NCBI RefSeq assembly: GCF_001557535.2
Contig: NZ_CP014307.1
Location: 434,001-498,000, forward strand
Source: Burkholderia sp. PAMC 26561
GTDB lineage: Bacteria > Pseudomonadota > Gammaproteobacteria > Burkholderiales > Burkholderiaceae
Direction of reading: 5' to 3'
DNA length: 64,000 nucleotides
Position 1 is the stretch's first letter, and the number at the start of each line of letters is the position of its first letter. The notes under the pieces were generated by a model, which had not been told where the DNA came from, did no database searches, and worked only from the letters and a program-made list of their open reading frames with translations. The position numbers and the translations under genes are program-made. Below, one piece after another: positions 54,813 to 62,584 of this stretch.

Positions 54813-55888
54813 TGCGCTTCCCCTTCATATACGAGCGTACGCAGTGGCGGCACGCGAAGTGTGATGACTTCGCCAACGGCTACGTCGCCCGTCACGCGCG
54901 CCCACAACAAACCGAACGCGGCCTTCACGCGGATCAGCGAATCCTGGCCGCCGTATTCGACCGTCAGCACTTCGGCGTTAAATGAATTCTCCGCACCCGG
55001 CGACGCATGGTCGATATCCTCGGGACGCATTGCAACGCTCACGCGCTTGGTGTTGAAACCGGCCATCGGCATGCCGACCAGGCGCACGCCATTCGCGTTG
55101 ACCGCAACGCCCTCGCCCGCCATGCCTTCCAGCGTGAACTCCGCCACGTTCCGATACCCCAGGAAACGCGCCACATGCAGATTGCCGGGCCGCTCGTAAA
55201 TCTCTTTCGGCGACGCGACTTGCTGCACGGTGCCTTCACGCATCACCACGATACGATCCGCCATCGACAACGCCTCGTCCTGATCGTGCGTCACATAAAT
55301 GGTCGAGCGTCCGAGCTGGCTGTGAATGCGCCGGATCTCGGCACGCATTTCAATGCGCAACTTCGTATCCAGGTTAGAAAGCGGTTCATCCATCAACACG
55401 AGCGACGGTTCGATCACGATCGCCCGCGCGATGGCAACACGCTGTTGCTGACCACCGGACAACTGTCCAGGCAGCTTCTTTTCCTGTCCGACGAGCTGCA
55501 CCATCTGCAACGCTTCGAACGCCCGGCGCGCGGCTTCGCTCTTGGCTACGCCCCGCATCTTGAGGCCGAAGCCGACGTTATCCAGCACCGACATATGCGG
55601 GAACAACGCATAGTTCTGGAACACCATGCCGAACCCGCGCTTCTCGGGTGGGAGGACATCGATACGCTGTGTATCGAGCCAGATCTTTCCGCCGGTCAGC
55701 GGCTGCAATCCGGCGATGCAATTGAGCGCCGTCGACTTGCCGCATCCGGAAGGTCCCAGCAACGCGATGAACTCGCCACGCTGGATACTCAATGCTAGTC
55801 CGCGCAATGCCGCGACCGCCTGGCCTTCGGCGTTCATGAAACTGCGGCTGACGGAATCGAGTCGCAACTCATCGAACTGATGTTTCAT
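54809..55888 (-). CDS. ABC transporter ATP-binding protein (PotA-like)
   Basis: 359 aa. Walker A is GPSGCGKST, the Q-loop is VFQNYALFPHM, the signature is LSGGQQQRVAIARA and Walker B is LVLMDEPLSNLD. A C-terminal TOBE domain (about residues 280-355) is present, as in PotA, FbpC and PhnT. I use the ATG at 55888 (MKHQFDEL) because AGGAA is 6 bases upstream; a frame open to 55909 adds seven residues. Energises the two permeases encoded next. Confidence 0.9.
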   Translation of the reverse strand: MKHQFDELRLDSVSRSFMNAEGQAVAALRGLALSIQRGEFIALLGPSGCGKSTALNCIAGLQPLTGGKIWLDTQRIDVLPPEKRGFGMVFQNYALFPHMSVLDNVGFGLKMRGVAKSEAARRAFEALQMVQLVGQEKKLPGQLSGGQQQRVAIARAIVIEPSLVLMDEPLSNLDTKLRIEMRAEIRRIHSQLGRSTIYVTHDQDEALSMADRIVVMREGTVQQVASPKEIYERPGNLHVARFLGYRNVAEFTLEGMAGEGVAVNANGVRLVGMPMAGFNTKRVSVAMRPEDIDHASPGAENSFNAEVLTVEYGGQDSLIRVKAAFGLLWARVTGDVAVGEVITLRVPPLRTLVYEGEAQ

Positions 55889-55913
55889 GGCAGGTTCCTG
55901 ATACTTCACTCAC

Positions 55914-55961
55914 GAAGCTGTTGATGAAGCTGTTGATGAAACTGTTGATGAAACTGTTAAC
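55914..55961. repeat. four tandem 12-bp repeats
   Basis: GAAGCTGTTGAT occurs twice (55914-55937), then GAAACTGTTGAT, then GAAACTGTTAAC. It lies between the SBP hairpin and the ATPase gene. A 12-bp unit with a graded pattern of change looks like slippage-derived sequence. No coding role is evident. Confidence 0.75.
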
Positions 55962-55964
55962 GAC

Positions 55965-55993
55965 GCCGTGCGGCTTGATGAAAACCGCACGGC
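55965..55993 (-). terminator. hairpin between binding-protein and ATPase genes
   Basis: A perfect 9-bp stem GCCGTGCGG/CCGCACGGC has an 11-base loop. There is no T-run, so it is more likely an mRNA-stabilising or partial attenuating hairpin that keeps the binding protein in excess over the other transporter subunits, as commonly found after SBP genes. Confidence 0.65.
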
Positions 55994-56017
55994 CTTAGGC
56001 GCTTTACTTCGCCTGCC

Positions 56018-57217
56018 TTACTTTGATTTCTGCGAACCGATCTCGCGGTCCCATTTCTGGAACGCGGCAACCATCGCGGTCGCGCTCAACGGCACCACGT
56101 GCGGACGGTCAGCCAGCAGCTTTGCGTATTCCGGACGGCCGTACTTCTTGATCACGTCCTGGCTCTTCGCCGGCGCCGATTCGATCGTTACGCCCTTTAC
56201 GGCCGGCCCCGGATAGAAATAACCATCGTCGAAAGTCATGGCCTGCTGCGCCGGTTCGAGCATGAAGTTCATCATCTTGTAGAGCACGTCGAGCTTTTCC
56301 TTCGGCACGCCGTTCGGGATCACCATGTAGTGGGCGTCGTTGACCCACGTCATGTTGTCGAACGCCTGGACCTTGAACTCCGCCGGCACCAGACCCAGTG
56401 CGCGCGGATTGATGTCCCAGCCTGTCACCGTGAGCGTCATGTCGCGCGAGCCTTCGCCCAGCTCCTTCATCACCGCCGATGTTCCGCCCGGGTAATAAGG
56501 AATGCAATCATTCAGTTGCTTGAGGAAGGCCCATGTCTTGTCCCAGCCGTTGATGGGGTCACGCGGGTCCTTGTCGCCGAGAACGTATGGCAGGCCCATC
56601 AGGAAAGTGCGTCCCGGACCGGAGTTGGCCGGGCGTGCATAGATGAGCTTGTCCGGATGTGCCTTGCACCATGCGAGCAACTGCTCGGGCGTCTTCGGCG
56701 GATCGGTGACCTTCGCCGGGTTGTATTCAATCAGCGGACCGGCAGGCATGTACGTCACTTCAATGCCGTAACCCTGCGCTATGTCCTGCATCTTGCGCGG
56801 ACCGGGTGCGTATTTATCGAGGAGACCGGGGAATGAGGCCGATTGTTCGGGCAGCAGTTTCATCCACAGCTTCTGTTCGATACCCGCAGCCAGCGCGTCG
56901 GTGCCGGTCAGCACGAGGTCGATGTCGGAGCGTCCGGCGGCCTGCATCGCCTTGATCTTGCCGGGCAATTGCGGGGCGGGCGCGTTGGTGAAGGTAATGT
57001 TGGAAACGAGCTGCGGATACTTCGCCTTGAATGCTTCGAACGCCTTTTGCGTGAGCTGCAGGTTGCCCGCTACGTCGACGATGTTGATCGACACAGGGTC
57101 GGCCGCGTGCGCGGCAGGCGTGGTGATCACGGCAATAGCCGCCACCGCGCTCAACGCGCCGCACAGCACGGTCAGCTTCGCTGAAAATCTAGCCAGTAAT
57201 CGGCCGGACAGAATCAT
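56018..57217 (-). CDS. ABC transporter extracellular solute-binding protein
   Basis: 399 aa. The signal peptide runs to TTPAAHA (about residue 38). The mature protein has the family-1/PotD-like bilobal fold (VSINIVDVAGNLQLTQKAFEAF, DLVLTGTDALAAG, YMPAGPLIEYNP, FMLEPAQQAMTF). The receptor for the importer encoded downstream. The fold is shared by polyamine, aminoethylphosphonate and sugar receptors, so no ligand is named. It begins the operon, after 450 bp of non-coding sequence. Confidence 0.85.
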   Translation of the reverse strand: MILSGRLLARFSAKLTVLCGALSAVAAIAVITTPAAHAADPVSINIVDVAGNLQLTQKAFEAFKAKYPQLVSNITFTNAPAPQLPGKIKAMQAAGRSDIDLVLTGTDALAAGIEQKLWMKLLPEQSASFPGLLDKYAPGPRKMQDIAQGYGIEVTYMPAGPLIEYNPAKVTDPPKTPEQLLAWCKAHPDKLIYARPANSGPGRTFLMGLPYVLGDKDPRDPINGWDKTWAFLKQLNDCIPYYPGGTSAVMKELGEGSRDMTLTVTGWDINPRALGLVPAEFKVQAFDNMTWVNDAHYMVIPNGVPKEKLDVLYKMMNFMLEPAQQAMTFDDGYFYPGPAVKGVTIESAPAKSQDVIKKYGRPEYAKLLADRPHVVPLSATAMVAAFQKWDREIGSQKSK

Positions 57218-57670
57218 TTCGTCTCCTCGCTCTTCGTATGGATTTTATGCGGATCGATTTGGGGCCGATGCCGGCCGACGGCCAGGTAACGGCCGCAGGA
57301 GGACGCTCTTTACGGCGCATTTATCGATGTATGTTGTCGTATGAGAACATAACCGGGACGGACTACGCTTTCCATAACCGTTAACCCTTAAACGTAAGGT
57401 TGCAGGTGAACGCTGAATTCTCGCGCATGGACGCACGAAGGCCCGTATATAAACCATCTCGCCGTTTAGAGCAGCCCGCACAGGTCATTTGCGAGTGGAG
57501 AATTAATTGCGACAACCACCCGACAAGCAGGTACGTTGTACGACAACTTTTCGGTGAGTGCGTGAAAGTGTAGTTGGCAAGATCGGCCACCTTGATGCGT
57601 GGCAACCGGAGAACGGTAACTCCCCGACGAGCAATGTCGCCGGGCAAGCATGATCTTACTGCCAGCCAGC
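57218..57670. other. intergenic region upstream of ABC importer operon
   Basis: About 450 bp without a credible gene. It should hold the promoter of the SBP-led operon near 57230-57400 and the 3' end of the sensor kinase transcript at the other end. An imperfect hairpin (AGCCACTAAGCTGGCT, minus strand) overlaps the kinase stop codon. TACGTTGTACGACAAC near 57531-57546 is a short direct-repeat-like motif. No clear terminator was found. Confidence 0.4.
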
Positions 57671-59122
57671 TTAGTGGCTGATTGAAGCCGTCTGCATCGA
57701 GGTTTCGACGCGCGGTTCTTGAACCCGCAAATCGGGCGGAGCCTGGGGCTGCTCGACGATTTCCGACGCCTCGACGGAAAACCCAAACGTATTGATGCCA
57801 CCCGCGCTGGTCGCGAACACCTTGCCGCCGTGCATCTCGGCCGTCGCTTTCACGATAGCCAGGCCCAGTCCGTGATTCTCGCGGCTGTTCGTACGCGATA
57901 CTTCCGCCCGGTAAAACCGGTCGAACAGATGATCGAGCACGCCCGGTTCTATCGCCTGCCCCGGGTTCGCCACCGCCACGCGCACCTGATCGCCTTCGCG
58001 CCTGATCGAAACGCTGATGACCGATCCCGCCTCGCAATGCTGGATCGCGTTCATCAGCAAGTTGATGCATGCGCGGCCGAACAGCGATTTGTTGACGCGC
58101 ACGAAGGCGTCGCCGGAAGAAATTGCATGGACCTGCGCCTCTTCCAGCGGAATCTCGAGAAACTCCAGCGTGTGCGCGACTTCGGCGGCAAGCGATGTAT
58201 CGACGAGACCCGTTGCTCGCTCGCCCTGGTCGGCACGCGCGAGGAACAACATGTCGTTGATGATCGCCCGCATGCGACCGAACTCTTCCAGATTGGATTG
58301 CAGCGTCTGGCGCAGGTCGTCGACTGACCGATTGCGCGTCAATGCGACTTCCGTCTGCCCGATCAGGATCGTGACCGGCGTGCGCAACTCGTGCGCGACA
58401 TCGGCATTGAACGACTCGAGCCGTCCATACGCGGCGTCGAGCCGCTCCAGCGCGCCGTTGAACGAGTTGGCGAGATCGCTCAGTTCGAGCGGCAGCGAAC
58501 TCGTGTTGAGACGCTGCGAGCGATTGTTCGGGCTGACTGCCGAAGCGTCGCGTGTTAGCCGGGTGAGCGGCGCGAGGCCCAGACGCGTGACCGAATAACT
58601 CAACAACAAGACCCCGAGACTTCCAAGCGCCGATAACGCCGCAAGCGCAAAACCAAACGCGCGCATGGTGCGCGTGTTCGCGGCATAACCCGCGCCGACC
58701 TGGAGCTGAACCGCGGGCCTGTCGCCATACGACGGGATCTCGATCGTGTTGATGAGCATGTCGCATTTGCCGTCGTTCGTGCGGACGCGTTCGTAACCGC
58801 CGGGCCAGCGATCGACCACCTGGCCTGTCATCGGTTGCCCGATGCTGAACGCCGGATTGCTGCTCGTCACCGAATAGCGGGTGTAGCCGTCGCGGGGGGT
58901 CATGTCGGCGAGGCGTTCGCGCGCGAGCTTCCATTTCTCGGGTGTCATCGCGTGATAAACGATGATCTTCGCAATCTCGCTGCGGTCATCGAGCGATTCG
59001 CGCAAATGCTGTTCAAGCTGCGTGCTCAGTACCAGGAATAGCCCGGAGCCTACGAGCGTGAACACGAACAGCGCGACCGCCGCGAACATGAATGCAAGAC
59101 GGCGCGAGATGGACCGGTTCAT
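57671..59122 (-). CDS. sensor histidine kinase (CusS/IrlS type)
   Basis: 483 aa. TM1 about residues 10-33, a periplasmic sensor region (about 34-160), TM2 about 165-188, then HAMP. HisKA contains the phospho-acceptor His in FNADVAHELRTPV. The HATPase has the N-box INLLMNAIQHCE and the G2-box HGLGLAIV. The ATG at 59122 overlaps the response regulator stop by 4 bp; the frame is open to 59275 but that is sequence of the regulator gene. Family members sense metals; with the RND genes upstream, control of efflux is likely. The final 30 residues are an unusual Pro/Gln-rich tail. Confidence 0.9.
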   Translation of the reverse strand: MNRSISRRLAFMFAAVALFVFTLVGSGLFLVLSTQLEQHLRESLDDRSEIAKIIVYHAMTPEKWKLARERLADMTPRDGYTRYSVTSSNPAFSIGQPMTGQVVDRWPGGYERVRTNDGKCDMLINTIEIPSYGDRPAVQLQVGAGYAANTRTMRAFGFALAALSALGSLGVLLLSYSVTRLGLAPLTRLTRDASAVSPNNRSQRLNTSSLPLELSDLANSFNGALERLDAAYGRLESFNADVAHELRTPVTILIGQTEVALTRNRSVDDLRQTLQSNLEEFGRMRAIINDMLFLARADQGERATGLVDTSLAAEVAHTLEFLEIPLEEAQVHAISSGDAFVRVNKSLFGRACINLLMNAIQHCEAGSVISVSIRREGDQVRVAVANPGQAIEPGVLDHLFDRFYRAEVSRTNSRENHGLGLAIVKATAEMHGGKVFATSAGGINTFGFSVEASEIVEQPQAPPDLRVQEPRVETSMQTASISH

Positions 59123-59805
59123 GATGCGGCCGCTTCGTCGCGGACCTCGAGGACGTAACCCATGCCGCGCACCGTGTGCAGCAGCTTGGTCCGGAACGGA
59201 CCGTCGAGCTTCGCGCGCAGCCGCTTGATCGCGGTTTCCACCACGTTGGTGTGGCTGTCGAAATTGACCTCCCACACCAGCTCCGTGATGGCCGTCTTCG
59301 ACAGGATGTCGCCCTGGCGGCGCGCCAGAACGCTCAGCAACTGGAACTCCTTCGCGGTCAGGTCAAGCCGTATGCCGTCGCGCGTCGCCCGGCGGCCGAT
59401 CAGGTCCACATACAGATCGCCCAGTGCGATCAGCGTGGATTCCTGCGCACGCGTGCGGCGCGCGAGCGCGTGCAGCCGCTCGACGAGTTCGAGGAATGAA
59501 AACGGTTTGGTCAGGTAATCGTCCGCGCCTTCGCGCAGGCCGCGCACGCGGTCGTTGATCTGGTCACGCGCGGTCAGCATGATCACAGGCGTCGCCTTGT
59601 GTGCCCGGAGCGCCTTCAGCACGCTGAAGCCGTCGCGCTTGGGCAGCATCACGTCGAGTACGATCACGTCGTAATCGAACTCGATCGCGAGATGCGTGCC
59701 CTCCTCGCCGTCCATGGCGACATCGACTATCCAGCCCTGCTCCGTCAGCCCGGAGCGCAGGTAGTCGACTACCTTGTGTTCGTCTTCCACGATGAGCAGT
59801 TTCAT
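59119..59805 (-). CDS. OmpR-family response regulator
   Basis: 228 aa. The receiver domain has acidic EDE at 7-9, phospho-acceptor Asp51 in VIVLDVMLP, Thr in MLTARDQ and Lys in LTKPFSF. The winged-helix effector domain (about 130-220) contains LTAKEFQLLSVLARR and HTVRGMGYVLEVR. It is closest to CusR/IrlR/CopR regulators. It lies 50 bp after the outer-membrane factor gene, so it is probably transcribed with the efflux genes, and is coupled to the kinase by a 4-bp overlap. Confidence 0.92.
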   Translation of the reverse strand: MKLLIVEDEHKVVDYLRSGLTEQGWIVDVAMDGEEGTHLAIEFDYDVIVLDVMLPKRDGFSVLKALRAHKATPVIMLTARDQINDRVRGLREGADDYLTKPFSFLELVERLHALARRTRAQESTLIALGDLYVDLIGRRATRDGIRLDLTAKEFQLLSVLARRQGDILSKTAITELVWEVNFDSHTNVVETAIKRLRAKLDGPFRTKLLHTVRGMGYVLEVRDEAAAS

Positions 59806-59855
59806 GCGCGCCTTCTTATGTACGTTCTTCCATTATAGGAAACGTAATGGCTCTG

Positions 59856-61349
59856 TCACTGCGATGACGGCGGGTTCGCTGCCATCGTATTGGCGGGTGC
59901 GGGCGAGCCTGCAAGGGGCGTATTCACGTCCCAGCCGCCGCCCAGCGCTTTCACCAGCGACACCGACATTGTCAGCTGTTGCCCGTGAATCTGCACATCC
60001 TGCCGCTCGCTCGTGAGCAGCGACTGCTGCGCGGTGATCACATCGAGAAACGCGACGAGGCCGCCCGAATAGCGATCGTTCGCGAGCGTCAAGAGGCGCC
60101 GCGCGTCGGTCACGGCCTCTTGCGACTCCTTCGCGGCGGCATCGAGCACCGATAAACCCGTTACCCCGTCCTGAACTTGCTGGAACGCGTTGAGCACCGT
60201 CTGCCGATAATTCGCCTCGGCGGCCTGATAACCCGCGCTCGCGAAATCCACGTTCGCGGCGCGCCGCCCGCCATCGAAGATGACCTGGCCGACCGTTGCG
60301 CCGAGCGTCCACATCAAGGTGGGCGCGCTCAGCAGGCTGGCGAACTGCGTGCTTTCCCAGCCGATACCCGGCATCAGCGAAAGGCTCGGGAAATAGGCCG
60401 CCTTCGCCACGCCGATCTGCGCGTTGGCGGCGGCCATCGCACGTTCCGCCGATGCGATGTCCGGACGCCGTTGCAGCAGATCGCTCGGCAAGCCGAGCGG
60501 GATGATCGGCACGTTGGCATCGATCACCTTCGGCGCAATGGCAAACTGCGGCGCGGGCACGCCGATCAGCGCCGCGATCGCATGCTCGAACTGGGCGCGC
60601 TGGTTGAGCAGCAGGCGCGCCTGTACGCGCGTGGTATCGAGTTCGGATTTCTGCTGCAGCACGTCGAGCCCTGACACCGAGCCGAGATCGTGCTGCGTCG
60701 TCACGTAATCCAGCGCCTTCTGTTGCAGTACGACCGAGCGGTTTAGCACGTCGATCTCGGCGTCGAGTTCGCGCATCGAGAAGTAGTCGTTCGCGAGATC
60801 CGTGGTGAGCACGAGGCGCGCGTTCGCAAGATCATCGGCGGATTGCTGCGCGGACGCCGTCGCACTTTCGATCTCGCGGCGAATCCGGCCGAACAGATCC
60901 GTGTCGTAATCGATGGTCGGACCAACGCGAATGTCGTTCTGAACCGTCGACTGCGTCGGCGTTGCGTAACTGGTTTGCGGCCGGTTCTGCGAGATCCGGG
61001 CGCGTGCGCCGGTCGCGCCGAAATCGACCTCGGGCAGGCGTTGCGCCGCGTTGTTTGCAAGCGTCGCGCGTGCCTGCGCGTAGTGGGCAAGCGCCGCGGC
61101 GAGCGTCTGGTTCTGCGCGAGCGCCTGATCCACGAAGCCGTTGAGCGTTGCGTCGCCGTAACTCGTCCACCAGTTGGCGCCAAGCGGCGCATGCGAAGGT
61201 TCGGCGACGCGCCAGTACGAATCCGTCTGCCACTCGGGCGGCGTCTGCGCAACCGGCTGCTTGTAGTCCGGCCCGACCGTGCAGGCGGACAGCAGGATCG
61301 CGCCGGCTGCCAGCGCCCCCAGCCGCATGGTCCGATGCGCCTCCATCAC
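59856..61349 (-). CDS. RND efflux outer-membrane factor (NodT/OprM family lipoprotein)
   Basis: 497 aa. The lipoprotein signal reads LGALAAGAILLSACTVGPDY, with Cys as lipidation site and the hallmark CTVGPDYKQP. Two TolC-type repeats follow (ATLANNAAQRLPEVDF, and GIGWESTQFASLLSAPTLMW in the second half). It forms the outer-membrane exit of a tripartite pump. Its start overlaps the end of the adaptor gene by 4 bp. The Ser/Gln tail is longer than usual. Confidence 0.92.
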   Translation of the reverse strand: MMEAHRTMRLGALAAGAILLSACTVGPDYKQPVAQTPPEWQTDSYWRVAEPSHAPLGANWWTSYGDATLNGFVDQALAQNQTLAAALAHYAQARATLANNAAQRLPEVDFGATGARARISQNRPQTSYATPTQSTVQNDIRVGPTIDYDTDLFGRIRREIESATASAQQSADDLANARLVLTTDLANDYFSMRELDAEIDVLNRSVVLQQKALDYVTTQHDLGSVSGLDVLQQKSELDTTRVQARLLLNQRAQFEHAIAALIGVPAPQFAIAPKVIDANVPIIPLGLPSDLLQRRPDIASAERAMAAANAQIGVAKAAYFPSLSLMPGIGWESTQFASLLSAPTLMWTLGATVGQVIFDGGRRAANVDFASAGYQAAEANYRQTVLNAFQQVQDGVTGLSVLDAAAKESQEAVTDARRLLTLANDRYSGGLVAFLDVITAQQSLLTSERQDVQIHGQQLTMSVSLVKALGGGWDVNTPLAGSPAPANTMAANPPSSQ

Positions 61350-62569
61350 GACATCCCCTTCTTTGCAGGCTTGAGCGGCGCTATGGTGACCGGGTCGCCG
61401 TCCGCGATGGAATCGCTCGGATTGACGATGATCTTGTCGCTCTGCTCTATGCCGCTTTCGATTTCCAGTGTTCGCCCCAGGTCTTGCGCAATGACGATCT
61501 TGCGCAAGACGACCTTGCCGTTCTGGTCGACGACAGCAACCCGCGGCCCTTCGGCGCGAAACAGCAGCACGTTGCCAGGAACGACCAGCGGCGCCCGCGC
61601 GACACCCGGCAACGCCACCTGAACGTAAGCACCCGGGCGCAACTTGTTGTCCGGATTCGGCAAGCGCACTTCGACCTGCAGCGAACGCGTAGGGACATCG
61701 ATTGCGCCGGAGATATTCGCGATGCTTCCATGGAACTGCTGCCCCGGCAGTTCCGCTTGCGTGACGATCACGTCCTGCCCGGGCTTGATGTTTTGCGCAT
61801 ATGCCTGCGGAAGCTGCACGTAGACCCGCAACGGGTCGGCCTGCGCCATTGCGAAGAGCGCGCGGCTCGCGCCGCTGCCGGCATCGATAAGATCGCCTAC
61901 GTCCACGTTGCGCTGCGTCACCACGCCCGTGAACGGCGCCACGATGCGCTTGAACGACTCGAGCTGCTTCAGGCGCTGCACGTTCGCGTTCGCCGCCGCG
62001 AGGTTCGCGACGCCCTGGTTGAAGGTGCTCTGGCGTTCATCGAGTTCCTGCTGGGACACGGCGTCGCGTTGACGCAGTTGCTGCCAGCGCGTGAACGAAC
62101 TCTTCGCGAGCACGAGGCTCGATGCCGTCTGGTCGCGCTGCGCGACGGCTTGCGCAAGCTCCTGGTCGATCTCCGGGGTATCGAGCGTGGCGAGCAACTG
62201 GCCCTGCTTCACGCGTACGCCGATATCCGCATACCAGTGCAGCAGATAGCCGGTCGCCCGCGCATAGATGGGCGACTCCACGTAGCCTCGCAAGGTGCCG
62301 GGCAACACGGTTTCACCGCCGCCTTCCGCCGGTTTCGGCGAGATCACGTTGACGTACACCTTCGCGTTTTGCTGAGAGGTCTCGGTCGCCGCGTGGCTTT
62401 CCGACACGTTCGATACCACGGTGCGCACGGCCCCCGCCGCGAGCACGATCAGCACGATCACCACTGCGATCTTCGCGCGCTTCCATTCGCGCCCCCGGGG
62501 CGGCAACGCGTGGCCCTCGTCGGATTCCCTGACGGGAATCCCCAGCGATGCGTGAGTTTTTTCGGTCAT
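61346..62569 (-). CDS. RND efflux membrane-fusion protein
   Basis: 407 aa. A cytoplasmic N-tail (about 30 residues) and one transmembrane anchor (IAVVIVLIVLAAGAVRTVV) precede the HlyD/AcrA-like adaptor. The biotinyl-lipoyl lead-in is YARATGYLLHWYADIGVRVK, the coiled-coil hairpin is about residues 135-215, and the barrel ends in a C-terminal beta domain. It links the RND pump at 62585 with the outer-membrane factor. The N-tail and membrane anchor in place of a lipobox mark it as an integral-anchor type. Confidence 0.9.
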   Translation of the reverse strand: MTEKTHASLGIPVRESDEGHALPPRGREWKRAKIAVVIVLIVLAAGAVRTVVSNVSESHAATETSQQNAKVYVNVISPKPAEGGGETVLPGTLRGYVESPIYARATGYLLHWYADIGVRVKQGQLLATLDTPEIDQELAQAVAQRDQTASSLVLAKSSFTRWQQLRQRDAVSQQELDERQSTFNQGVANLAAANANVQRLKQLESFKRIVAPFTGVVTQRNVDVGDLIDAGSGASRALFAMAQADPLRVYVQLPQAYAQNIKPGQDVIVTQAELPGQQFHGSIANISGAIDVPTRSLQVEVRLPNPDNKLRPGAYVQVALPGVARAPLVVPGNVLLFRAEGPRVAVVDQNGKVVLRKIVIAQDLGRTLEIESGIEQSDKIIVNPSDSIADGDPVTIAPLKPAKKGMS

Positions 62570-62584
62570 ATCGTTCAGCCAGTT

